Shown here one piece after another: positions 44,065 to 55,262 of a DNA stretch of 64,000 nucleotides (positions are counted from its first letter, which is position 1; every line of letters begins with the position of its first letter). The notes beneath the pieces were generated by a model. The model did not search any database and had not been told where the DNA came from. It saw only the letters and a program-made list of their open reading frames with translations. The stretch is from Apophysomyces variabilis. Its lineage: Eukaryota > Mucoromycota > Mucoromycetes > Mucorales > Mucoraceae. The DNA is taken from assembly GCA_002749535.1 (NCBI GenBank), contig MZZL01000076.1, positions 34,760-98,759 of the forward strand, in the 5' to 3' direction. Position numbers and translations under genes: made by a program.

Positions 44065-45848
44065 ATAAAGAGAAAAAAAAGAGGCAAAAGATTTTAGACT
44101 TGACGAACTGTTTGATGACGAGTCATTTGGAGAAACATTTCGCGCGCAGTCTCTGAATCGGAAAACAAAGAAAAAGGAGAACAGTACGCAAGAAGCGTAC
44201 GGAAGAGTCGTTACAATTGTTTTCGTCTGCTCCCGCCACTCTTTAGTTTCCGTCGCAACAGCAGGATGGGATTATTACCTTTGAAGAACACTATGCTACG
44301 ATTTCTGTCAATGAGTTTGCCTACAGCAAGACGATCTCGATGGATTACTTTTCATACCGGTAAAAGTAGAATAGGAACAAGTTGAGTTGAGAAGCGGAGA
44401 GAAGGATAGAGATATGCATACGTGAAGCTGCATGGTCATATACATATACTTGACAAAGTGTTTGACTGCATCTGTATTTGAAGAGAAAGTCTCTATGCAT
44501 AATGGCAAACAAAGCGAAGACAGTGAATGGTTTGATTGGCGCTTGTCAGAATAGGATCTGCCTTTTTTCGAGTATGCTAGTTGAAACCAGCTTTCTCATT
44601 GAAGACACAGTTCTTAATAAAGTCCAAGTCTTGCTTCTTTTATCTACCTTTCAATTTGCTCCTCTTGCAGAGTTATCACTCGGTCAGGGTTTGCATGCGG
44701 CAGGAAGTTTTCCCAACGTTTTGAAAACAATAGGTACATAGAATTAATATAATCTCTATGCAAATGCTAATGCCGGGATAGTTGATCCTCCAATCGTGTG
44801 AAATAATCTTCTCTTTATGTCTATCGAGGCAACATTTGGATGGCTGTCGACATAATTGGCAACTTCCATCCGCTTCTTTTACCATAGCATCTCGTGCTGT
44901 GTGTGACATTAAACCCAACCGTAGCCAAAACTCATTGCCAGGTCCGAGAATGGGGATCCGCGCCGTGGGAAACTCCGCTCAATGGGCCCAATTTCATTTT
45001 CGGAGAGTGAGAGAGAGAGGGGTGTGTGCGGTGTGTGTCCGTATCTGTCCGCTGTCTGTCTGTGTGTCTCGCTTGAAAACGGGCGTTTTCCTTTTTCTTT
45101 TCTTTTGTTTTCCACACCTCTTTTTTTTTTCTTTCATGGTTGATCCAGGCTGAGACAGTCAGGGCCAGTTTCTTACAGCACAGTTTGGTTTAATCTCTAT
45201 TGCAAGGTAAACAAAAAACGCATGGTGGATGAAAGCATGAGAAACTGAATCCGGTCACTCTTTTGTGCCATCCACAATTCAATTCAATGAACTAGCTGGT
45301 CATTTTATTTATTTCCATTTGGTCTCCCCTTTTTACTCCCACCCCTACGCTTGCTTTCTGCGTGTCACGTTTATTACACTCTTATTTCTTCTATATTATT
45401 AACTTTTCTGGTTTTGGGTTTTGGACAAACGGCAAGCAAAAAGTTGTCCATTTTTGGGGTTCTACTGGCAGCAAGAAACAAGACGAAGCAAAAAGATTAC
45501 CAATTTCTGAAATCCGCTCAGGTTCCCGATCCCTGGATTTTTGTTTTTTGTTTTGGGGCAAGGTAATGAAAAGCAAAAAAAGGGAAAATGCACATATCAA
45601 AAGACAAAGAGGAAGAGAAGAAAGACGGGCAGCAGAGAGGATGTGGTGCGATCACGATGAGATGCAATCTATCTATCTATCTATCTATATACGCGCGCGC
45701 GCTTGTATGTGTGTGCTTGCTATTTTTCTTTACTAGGCGGCAGACAAGGAAAAGGAAGAGAGAGAGATAAAGGAAAAAGGGAAAGGAAGATTGACTCACA
45801 AAGACACGCTTTTCAATCTTTTAGAAATCAGAAAAAAAAAACAGCATC
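44065..45848. other. Intergenic region with possible eroded coding stretch
   Basis: Between 44090 and 44340 there are readable fragments (LDELFDDESFGETFRAQSLN; in another frame ITFEEHYATISVNEFAYS) that may be remnants of one gene, but no family is recognised. Further on there are GT and GA runs and an ATCT tetranucleotide repeat (about 45667-45688). The leader of the PRL gene lies at the 3' end. Confidence 0.35.
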
Positions 45849-46555
45849 ATGTATACTCGCGCATCGACAAACTCTCCCGGTCCCTTGATTAATCCGCCAA
45901 CCTACATTGAATACAAAGGCAAACGATTCCTCATTGTAGATGCTCCTTCCAATAATAACCTACCATTATATATCCAGGCAAGTACGAAATCCCTCATTTC
46001 CCATAAAGAAATAACGAAGCACTCATGAATTGGAAAACAGGAATTTGAACGTTGGCATGTCACAGATGTGGTTCGATGTTGTGAAGCAACATACTCCATA
46101 GAACCCTTGAAGGAAAAGAATATCGAAGTGCATGACTGGGTCTTTGGTGATGGTGAAGCACCGCCATCGCATATTGTGGACGTCTGGCTGGATCTTATAG
46201 AATCACGATTTACGCGACAAGATCATACTATGCATGACGGAAATACGCCTTGCATTGCGACGCACTGCGTTGCAGGTTTAGGAAGGTAAGTCTTTTTTTA
46301 TTTTTCCTCTTTGGCATGGAAGGGACCTTTCCTTTTCCCTACATAAAAACTGATATACCATATAATCCTTTTTCTTTTTTTTTTTTTATCAGGGCACCGG
46401 TTCTTGTTGCTATTGCTTTGATTGAAGAAGGTATGCCAGCATTGGATGCAGTAGCCTACATCCGAGAACGCCGTCGGGGGGCCATCAATAACAAACAACT
46501 GAAGTACATTGAAGCCTACAGACCTCGATCCAAGAGTCGATGTATCATTAGCTGA
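45849..46555 (+). CDS. PRL-type (PTP4A) prenylated protein tyrosine phosphatase
   Basis: Three exons 45849..45977, 46041..46285, 46393..46555; 178 aa. The first intron begins GC rather than GT (CAG|GCAAGT ... CAG), the accepted GC-AG type; the next GT downstream would run into a stop. The catalytic loop is [10 protein letters not shown] (Cys about 119), with [24 protein letters not shown] (general-acid region) and [17 protein letters not shown]. The C-terminus is RSKSRCIIS, a polybasic stretch plus CaaX box for farnesylation, so it is expected at the plasma or endosomal membrane. PRL phosphatases act on growth and Mg2+ transport (CNNM partners) in animals; the fungal role is not known. Confidence 0.93.
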
Positions 46556-47055
46556 AACATGCCATTCTTTTTTTCTTCCCCTCCTCCGTTCCTTCCCTTT
46601 CTTAACCTATACACTCCTCCTCATATATGTCTCTCTGGTTTTTTTCCCTTGTATAGAACGAGAAGAGAATAAAAGTTTTATTCCATGAAATAGAAAACCA
46701 TTTTTTGCTCATTCCATTGTACGTTGAACCTGCGTATTATTTTAGATTTCAAGAACGCAAAATAGGGGAACCAAGAAAGAAGCAAAAACAAAAAAAAAAA
46801 GAGCAGAATAAAAAGAGAAACACGCAAAGCATTCAATTTAGAACAACTTTAATTCACTGAAATGCAACAACAGAACAAGGGACGCATTTTAGTGCGTTTC
46901 TTTTTTTTTTTTTTTTTGGAAGGGGAAGTTTATACCTTGTATGGTATTTCTTTTATTGACTACAGTATTTATGGTATTTTTTTTTTCAAAAGGACAACAA
47001 AGAGTAAAGACGTGCTCAGAAAGGAAAAACGAACAGAAAACAAAGATTAGGGTTA
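46556..47055. other. Convergent 3' region of PRL and the surface-protein gene
   Basis: 500 bp with AATAAA-type signals and A/T runs. No gene seen. Confidence 0.5.
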
Positions 47056-47931
47056 TTATTGGATGAATACAGCAGCCATGACAACGATCATCATGGCAAC
47101 AATGGTAGGTGTGTTGCGAATGGATTCTCCCGTAGCTTTTGCAGTAGGTGTAGTGGAAGGATGGTTGGTAGAAAGAGCCGGATTGAATGAGGAAGAGGAA
47201 ATGAGACCGGAGCTGATGGCTAAAGAAAGGGTTCGTTAGAGCATCCCGAATTAAACTCGCATAGAAAAGAAAACTTTTATCGATCCTCTTTTTTTTCTTT
47301 TTCTTTTTTTTCTTTTTTTTTTTTTTTTTTTTTTTCNNNNNNNNNNNNNNNNNNNNNNNNNNNNNNNNNNNNNNNNNNNNNNNNNNNNNNNNNNNNNNNN
47401 NNNNNNNNNNNNNNNNNNNNNNNNNNNNNNNNNNNNNNNNNNNNNNNNNNNNNNNNNNNNNNNNNNNNNNNNNNNNNNNNNNNNNNNNNNNNNNNNNNNN
47501 NNNNNNNNNNNNNNNNNNNNNNNNNNNNNNNNNNNNNNNNNNNNNNNNNNNNNNNNNNNNNNNNNNNNNNNNNNNNNNNNNNNNNNNNNNNNNNNNNNNN
47601 NNNNNNNNNNNNNNNNNNNNNNNNNNNNNNNNNNNNNNNNNNNNNNNNNNNNNNNNNNNNNNNNNNNNNNNNNNNNNNNNNNNNNNNNNNNNNNNNNNNN
47701 NNNNNNNNNNNNNNNNNNNNNNNNNNNNNNNNNNNNNNNNNNNNNNNNNNNNNNNNNNNNNNNNNNNNNNNNNNNNNNNNNNNNNNNNNNNNNNNNNNNN
47801 NNNNNNNNNNNNNNNNNNNNNNNNNNNNNNNNNNNNNNNNNNNNNNNNNNNNNNNNNNNNNNNNNNNNNNNNNNNNNNNNNNNNNNNNNNNNNNNNNNNN
47901 NNNNNNNNNNNNNNNNNNNNNNNNNNNNNNN

Positions 47932-47964
<33 letters not shown>

Positions 47965-48611
47965 CTTACCATCACTGGAAGAGGAGGCAATAACGCTTGC
48001 TGATGCAGCGCCAGAGGAAGAAGAGGCACTTGTGATGGTTGCGGCAATACTACTTGTCACCGTGCCACTACCATGGAGAGCGGAAGAAGAAGGCGTCGTC
48101 CCGGCCGATTTTCCGGCAGACGCGGAGGAGGAAGGGGTTGTGTCTATCACGCTAGAAGAAGCAGACCCGGTTTCTTTTGCAGCTGGTGTGGTCACCGCGG
48201 AAGATCCTGTGGGTTTGGTGCCAGCAGCAGCAGTAGTAGTAGTAGAAGAGGCGCCATGGGTCGGTGTTTCTTCTTCCGTAGGTGTTGTCTGTTCACCACC
48301 TGGCCAGTCATTTCGAATACAGGCTTCATAACATTCATCACTGCCATTACAGTTGACGATACAGTCATCCGACGTATTCACTAAATGAAATCATTATTTA
48401 GAAAAAGCAACACAAATGTGATTGAGTAAAAGAAAAAGTAAAAAAGAAAAGAACACAAGGATAGATGGTTTCCTTGTTCTCTTTTTTTAATTTCCAACTT
48501 ACCACACTTGCTTAAACATTCTGTATCCGAGGCAGCGCATTCACATTGTGCATGGACATTGGCAACAGCAGCAGCCAAGACAAGAAGAAGAGCAATATTG
48601 ATTTGCTTCAT
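47056..48611 (-). CDS. Secreted, cysteine-rich, Ser/Thr-rich probable GPI-anchored protein
   Basis: Three exons, complement(47056..47219, 47970..48380, 48503..48611), 227 aa, phases close. The ATG opens a signal peptide (MKQINIALLLVLAAAVANV, cleavage after HA). Next comes an eight-Cys domain (CECAASDTECLSKC, then CIVNC and CYEAC: three CX3C pairs, residues about 23-62). A long Ser/Thr/Ala-rich stalk suitable for O-glycosylation follows, and then a hydrophobic C-terminal tail (IVAMMIVVMAAVFIQ) typical of GPI addition. The role is probably at the cell wall or surface. The domain is not one I can name. The second intron (750 nt) contains the assembly gap, so apparent coding through poly-A/poly-T there is false. 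Confidence 0.82.
47337..47931. other. Assembly gap (595 N) inside an intron
   Basis: Bounded by long poly-T runs on both sides, within intron 2 of the surface-protein gene. The exon phases on either side agree, so the coding sequence is unaffected. Confidence 0.85.
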
Positions 48612-49777
48612 TATTAAGAAAAACTTTTAGATGTTAAGAAAAAAAAGTGGATAGAAAAACTAAAAGGAGAATGGAGAAACGGAGGACGATGTTGATGTCT
48701 GTGGGTTGAGCATCCCATTTTTATAGTCTGTCGAAAAGATGTGGACTGTTTGTTTATGCGTTTGGCGTAGAGATTGCGTTTTCTTTATCTGTAGTTTGCT
48801 CTCTCTCTGTCCTCCATATGCCTCACTCTATGTGTGTATATAAGGTGTACGTCTCTCTTATGCGTTGTCTTTTTGTCCTAATCCAACTTAAAAAGAAAAT
48901 AAAATAAAAGGAAGGTTGGTTTTCCGCATGTTATGCTATGTATGTAATGCATATGTAGATGTAGATTCATGCCCGATAACTTTCTCTCTCTCTCTCTCTC
49001 CTTCCCAATGATCTCACCGCGGTAAAATGTACCAGTCCGGGTATCTCTGCCCCTATTTCCCCCCCTTTCTTTTTTTTTTCTTTTTCCTATACTCTCTCTC
49101 TCCCTCCCTCCCTCCATTCCCCTGCAGCGGAAGGGAATAAAAAAAGGTTTTCTTGCTTTACGCTCGTTTTTTTAATAGTCCGCCTACTTGTTGAACTACT
49201 AGTGAGGGCGCCCTTTTCGTTCCTGTAGAATAAAAGGGAAAACGCCACGGATGCGTCATTTTTTTCTCTACGCGGGCGGTTGAACCAAAAAAGAAAAAAA
49301 ACTTGTTGCTGCAAGATCTTTCAGGATCGGATAATCCTCTATTAGGAATAGCATGAACCAAGATGAGAGAAGACGGAGTTTTACAGAGATGACACACAGG
49401 CAGGTCCATTGGCTAAAGTAACCTAGAGAAAAAGATAGAAAGAGAGTGACAGAAGAAAGGACACATACAATCCTTGTTAATAAGGTACCATTATTTACAT
49501 CAAAATAAGCTACAAATGAACAAGGATCATAAGAATCTGTTCACAAAACTTACACGAATTTATTCATTTCGCTTTCCTTATTAGCTTTTTGGTATCCTTG
49601 ACAACTTGTTGCTAATAGAGAGGTTCACCTCATCCTTTCTGCCGCTCAATACCAAGGATCGGATGTAATCATCAACTTAGGTTAGCAGCGTGTTACTCAG
49701 AAAACAAAAATCTTTTCTGTATCTTCTTTCTTGGTAAAGTGTGTAACTATGTTGTCGTTTGTGGCAAAATGCAAGAC
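48612..49777. other. Intergenic region upstream of the surface-protein gene
   Basis: No recognisable gene; CT-rich tracts and microsatellites. The open frames at 48878-49409 are low complexity and overlap each other. Confidence 0.5.
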
Positions 49778-51352
49778 AAAAAAAAAAAAAAGAGAAAAGC
49801 ATTTTCTGTTCGATCTAAATCCGATCTAAGAAAATAGGACAGTTTAGGAAAAAAAATGTCCAGCAGCCCTATCCTAAGGATAAACGAGAATGCTTTACTT
49901 TTAAAAAAGAGAAAAAAAAGAGAGAGAGAGAAGGAAGCTACCAGTATTACTATAATATTCCATTTTCTTTTGTTCTGGATCCTAAGCTGCCATTTCCCGG
50001 AGTGAAAGGGGACGGACCTATCAACCAAGCTTCTTTTTTTTGGTGTCCGATCGCTTGGGTTGCCTCCTTGGTAAAATGAGGTCAAAAGGGAAAATAAAAA
50101 AATGGTACAAAGGAGAGAAAATCCTTGATTAAACAAACGAAAACAAACAAATACCAAGGGGTCCTGCGTCTTTTTTTTTTGTTTCTTGATTTACTTCCCG
50201 GGCAGGGATCGATCTATACGCAATTCATGAACAAAAAAAAAAAAAAAAGAGAGAGAGAGAAGGAAGCTACCAGTATTACTATAATATTCCATTTTCTTTT
50301 GTTCTGGATCCTAAGCTGCCATTTCCCGGAGTGAAAGGGGACGGACCTATCAACCAAGCTTCTTTTTTTTGGTGTCCGATCGCTTGGGTTGCCTCCTTGG
50401 TAAAATGAGGTCAAAAGGGAAAATAAAAAAATGGTACAAAGGAGAGAAAATCCTTGATTAAACAAACGAAAACAAACAAATACCAAGGGGTCCTGCGTCT
50501 TTTTTTTTTGTTTCTTGATTTACTTCCCGGGCAGGGATCGATCTATACGCAATTCATGAACAAAAAAAAAAAAAAAAGAGAGAGAGAGAAGGAAGCTACC
50601 AGTATTACTATAATATTCCATTTTCTTTTGTTCTGGATCCTAAGCTGCCATTTCCCGGAGTGAAAGGGGACGGACCTATCAACCAAGCTTCTTTTTTTTG
50701 GTGTCCGATCGCTTGGGTTGCCTCCTTGGTAAAATGAGGTCAAAAGGGAAAATAAAAAAATGGTACAAAGGAGAGAAAATCCTTGATTAAACAAACGAAA
50801 ACAAACAAATACCAAGGGGTCCTGCGTCTTTTTTTTTTGTTTCTTGATTTACTTCCCGGGCAGGGATCGATCTATACGCAATTCATGAACAAAAAAAAAA
50901 AAAAAAGAGAAAAGCATTTTTTGTTCGATCTAAATCCGATCTAAGAAAATAGGACAGTTTAGGAAAAAAAATGTCCGGCAGCCCTATCCTAAGGATAAAC
51001 GAGAATGCTTTACTTTTAAAAAAGAGAAAAAAAAAAGAGAGAGAGAGAAGGAAGCTACCAGTATTACTATAATATTCCATTTTCTTTTGTTCTGGATCCT
51101 AAGCTGCCATTTCCCGGAGTGAAAGGGGACGGACCTATCAACCAAGCTTCTTTTTTTTTGGTGTCCGATCGCTTGGGTTGCTTCCTTGGTAAAATGAGGT
51201 CAAAAGGGAAAATAAAAAAAAGGTACAAAGGAGAGAAAATCCTTGATTAAACAAACGAAAACAAACAAATACCAAGGGGTCCTGCGTCTTTTTTTTTTTT
51301 GTTTCTTGATTTACTTCCCGGGCAGGGATCGATCTATACGCAATTCATGAAC
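49778..51352 (+). repeat. Four-copy tandem array, long-short-short-long (about 455/329/329/462 bp)
   Basis: Four direct copies, each ending CAATTCATGAAC (ends at 50232, 50561, 50890 and 51352). The first and last copies contain an extra stretch of about 130 bp between two A-rich runs (AAAGAGAAAAGCATTT...); the two middle copies lack it. The middle copies look identical to each other, while the outer copies differ from each other at several sites. The open frames inside are repeats of each other and are not judged to be genes. Confidence 0.9.
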
Positions 51353-51490
51353 AAAAAAAAAAGAACAACAAACAAGATCGGGTCTGGTGCATCAAGCAAT
51401 AACAGCTTCCACGTTAAAAGCATCCCCCCCCTTCTCTTCCCATTTGCTGCTTTCCAATTCCTTTTTTTTCTTAAGTTCTTTTTAGTTATT
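51353..51490. other. Spacer between tandem array and GATA gene
   Basis: 138 bp, no feature recognised. Confidence 0.5.
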
Positions 51491-53106
51491 TTAGTGTATT
51501 CTTTCATTCCGCATGGTATGTGGTTCGTCTGATTCTCTTTCATCAATTTCTACCATATGAAATCTTGGCCCACTATCACTGCGATGGCCAAGTCCCGCCT
51601 GCCTCCTTCTCCTACTGGCGCTGCTGCTATTGTTGCTACTACTACTATTCTCGCCTTCTACGTCCATTTCGGTTATCCTTGTCTCGTCAATATAAACTAA
51701 TCGTCGTTCCGGACTATCTTCCAATGGTCTGGCTTGGACATGGATGATCGGATAATGGACAATCCTTGGCGAGGTTTTGTTGTTACTGTTGTTGTTATGG
51801 CTATTGTTGTTGTTGTTACTGCTACTCGGCGTAGTAGAAGTACTTCCATTCTGTAAATAATTCTGTGTTTGGACGGTGATAGATCCTTTCCGGAGTAATT
51901 TAGAATAATCTACAATTTATTATCCATGAGCGTTCGAACAAAAAGAACAGAAGACGAGAAAAAAAGAAACTTGTTGTTGTTCTTATTTCTTTTTTTACTT
52001 ACGCAATCCACAAGCATTACAAAGTGTCCTTGCACCATCAGGACCCCGACGCCACTCAGGAGTCTCTGTTGTATGGCAAGAATGACATCGTTGACCCACC
52101 ATCGTTCGTTTCTAAGAGAAGACAAAACAAAAAGTCAATTTGTCGGTAAGAGAACAAGCTTATGGGGACAACGAATGAAGATCGTTCCCTTTTTTCTTTC
52201 TTACACTTCGTCTTCGATATTTCGGCCTTGCATTTTCTTGTAAATTCCGTGCTTGCCTAATTAATTCGTATTCTGGTTCTTCATTCTATTGGGAAAAGAA
52301 AACAAAAACAGAATTGGTTGGCCATGTCATCGAAAAAAAGAAAAAGTGAGGGAAAGGAAAAAGGTCACTAACTTCAGTCTCATCCTCGGGTATCATTGTT
52401 CGTTTCCGTTTTCTTTGCTGCTCATCTGCTGTTTTTAATGAATTTAAAAGATCATGCGCAGTTTCTGTCATATTATCCCATATCATTTCACGTTCTTCTG
52501 TTGGCTTGACTTTGTATTGCATCAAATCTTGACAGATAAGCGAGCATTTTTCGATCATCTTAAATATAAAGAAAAATAAAAAAAAAGGAAGAAAGTCTCT
52601 TTATATCAATGCAAATGCCAACTTGAGAGGTAGGACATATGAAAAGAAAAGAGAGAGAGAGAGAGAGAGAGGAAAAAAAAAAAGGCTGCCTTACGTCTTT
52701 TAAAGTCAAGTCGACTGATGTTTCTCGAGGGGCAAATGACATTGGTGCTAAAGGTGGTAGACGAACCGATTCGGTGTGTTCATTGGACGTATAGTCGTCT
52801 TCCATAGGAGAAAAAAGCGGTGGTTTAGCAATAATGGGTATGCCTACTGCATGTAAAAGTCCAACTCGTGGCAGACGTCTTTCCATGGCGACTGAATGAG
52901 TTCGTTGTTGGAAAAGGCCATCATGTGGACTACATGAACAAGGATAAGTTAAGCAATAGGTCATGTCTTTTTTTTTTTTCAATGCCAACAAGTTCGCATG
53001 TGTGCGGGGCAGGAAGAGTTAAAACTTACACTGCTGAAGTAGAGGACGATGAGGTTGTCACCGAAGATGATTCAGAAGTACTAATACATAATCGAGAGAC
53101 ATCCAT
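51491..53106 (-). CDS. GATA-type zinc-finger transcription factor
   Basis: Six exons, complement(51491..51909, 52003..52111, 52205..52285, 52373..52558, 52695..52929, 53030..53106), 368 aa, phases close. One GATA finger starts near residue 202: [20 protein letters not shown] then [16 protein letters not shown] (CX2CX18CX2C, an 18-residue loop as in fungal light/iron-type GATA factors). Upstream: a helical segment ([20 protein letters not shown]) and a basic KRKR. Downstream: Asn/Ser-rich stretches ([16 protein letters not shown]) and RRRRQAG. No PAS domain, so it resembles a WC-2-like finger without the sensory part. It binds GATA-type sites by family knowledge; targets are not deducible. Confidence 0.9.
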
Positions 53107-53553
53107 TTAGACAAATTCCCAAGTCGGAGAGAGATGACAGAGAACCGTTTAGGAGAACAAAAAAGGTGTACCGATCTGAAAAGAAATTTAGAACCTCTGT
53201 GACTTGGAGTCTATTCGAAATGGGGGATATAAGGTGAAGCGCTTAGGCCAGCCCAGTAGGCCAAAAATGCCATGTTAGGGCTATCGCGATCTGTTGATAA
53301 GCACACCACACAACCCGCTAATTTAGCCGCAGATAATAACTATCCGTATGCTTGGTTCTTTTTCAACGTGCATTTCCATACCCCGAACACTGGAACCTGC
53401 AGCTATCCCCCGCCCCTTCCGATTCTGCAACATATCATTGAACAAAATGTAAATATGATACGATTTTTCAGCACAGTGCATCCAAGTTGATCATGCTCTC
53501 AAATGACAAAATTGGAATTTTTTTCAAAGTAGACAAAGTTGGTTCACATCTGA
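53107..53553. other. Intergenic region, GATA promoter side
   Basis: 447 bp, no gene recognised. Confidence 0.5.
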
Positions 53554-55262
53554 TCACGACGAGCATGCTGTTACCATATCAGTCGCTAATTTGAAAGCGC
53601 CGATCATTGCACCTAGTTGAATGCTATCGTGTGCTCCCTCCCCTAAGCGGTATCTGACAACAAAAAAAAAGGTTAACCTTAACATGATCGTTCCCTTCAC
53701 CTTTCTCGCCCCCGTCAACAACAGAAAAAGAATAAAAGGAAATAAAATAAAGAAATGCATACTCAATCTTAGCCAGTGTTTCATATAAAAATGCACGTGC
53801 GTTCGTTGGGTAATCAATCGTCGATATGTACAAGCCGATTTCTGTCACAATGTCAGGTAACGCCAATCCGTACTCACGCTTGAGTTTTTCAACGTCTATG
53901 AAAGGGGAAAGAAGAACAACACAGGTGAACATTTCGGTTTCCGCTCGGCTAAGAAGAGGGGCGCTTTTTTTTTTTAACTTACTTGAATAAACCGTAGTAT
54001 ATTCTTCAGTCATCATCCAGTTGACAATTCGTTCAATATCCTTAGGGTGTGGATGCCCTGTACAATTGTATACAGCCGTTTCATCTACCCGGTCATAACC
54101 TGCATGGCATGCTTGTAGAATGTTAAGTGCTCGACGCATATCCCCCCTTGATAACCTCAATAACGCCGTTCTACCGTCGTCCGTCAAGTATACCCTATTT
54201 AATAACAATAAATAACATATCCATATCTAGCCTTTCTGGAATTTTCTCTTTTTTTTTTCTTTTTTCTTTTACCCTTCTGCACGAATGATGGTGTCCAGTC
54301 TCGATTCCACTTGTTCCAATTCCAAAGGTGCAAACCGGAAACGGGTACAACGAGACTGAATGGCAGGTATGATCTTGCTCACATAATTACAGATAATACA
54401 GAACCGTACATTTTTCGCATATTTTTCAATCACTGCAAACGCATGGAATAAAAAAAAACCACACGATTAACCCTTTGCCTTTGTTATTTTGCTTTTATTA
54501 CCTCGTCGCAGAGCTGATTGTGCCGCACTTGTCATAGAATCTGCTTCATCCAGGATAATAAGCTTAAAACCGGAACTAAAGGATAATGAATCATTAAGGG
54601 TCTAATTGAACTTGTTTACCATTCCTTTCTTATTTACCTGTAGATTGTACGTGTGCTTGCAAAGTTTTTGATCTGTTCTCGGACAACATCAATACCACGG
54701 TCATCCGATGCATTCAGCTGGAATTTTGTTTTTTTGTTTCTTTACTTAGTTCCCACAAGTACTTTGGTTCATGCTCTAATGTATTTTACCTCAAGAATCA
54801 TGGATTTGTAAGCTTTTCCATATAACTTTCGTGCACAAGCAAGGATAGTCGATGTTTTTCCTGTACCGGGGGGTCCATAAAAGAGAAGGTGTGGAAGTCG
54901 ATTGGCTTCAATAAATGTTTGGACTAGAACAAACGTTGGATCAGTATTGCTTTTTTTTTGTTATTTGGGTATTTCTATTCAACTTTCTGTATGCCGCCAA
55001 AAAAGAAAAGGAAAAAAAAAGAGAGAACGTACTTGTGGAGACAATGTGCTCCTGAGACACGAGGTCGTTCAACTCCTGAGGTCGGTATTTCTCGACCCTA
55101 ACATGCAAAGGAAACAAAAAGGATCGTCAGCATGTTGTCGTTGCTTGGCTTGTAACTTTTCTTTTGGTACCAAGGAGAGTTATCCAAAGTATCGGGCATG
55201 GCTACCATTTTGCCTTTGCCTTTTCGGCTGAAGGCTGGCATGTCCAATTCCATGTCTGTCAT
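53554..55262 (-). CDS. RFC5: Replication factor C small subunit 5 (clamp loader)
   Basis: Nine exons, complement(53554..53653, 53763..53895, 53983..54194, 54273..54432, 54502..54575, 54638..54717, 54790..54923, 55033..55097, 55171..55262), 349 aa. AAA+ subunit of the PCNA clamp loader. Motifs in order: [20 protein letters not shown], Walker [37 protein letters not shown], Walker [34 protein letters not shown] arginine-finger motif [50 protein letters not shown]. The VYNCTGHP segment marks it as the RFC5 (yeast Rfc3) orthologue rather than RFC2 or RFC4. The start at 55262 gives a short Met-rich leader; later in-frame Mets are also possible. Confidence 0.94.

Noticed and set aside
44090..44345. 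Possible small gene after NDUFS5
   Set aside because: Readable pieces lie in different frames without splice sites; left as a possible remnant only.
49747..50815. Repeated 90-136 aa open frames starting MVFVCFRLFNQGF
   Set aside because: They lie in the tandem array, are copies of one another, run through homopolymers and lack any domain; products of the repeat, not genes.
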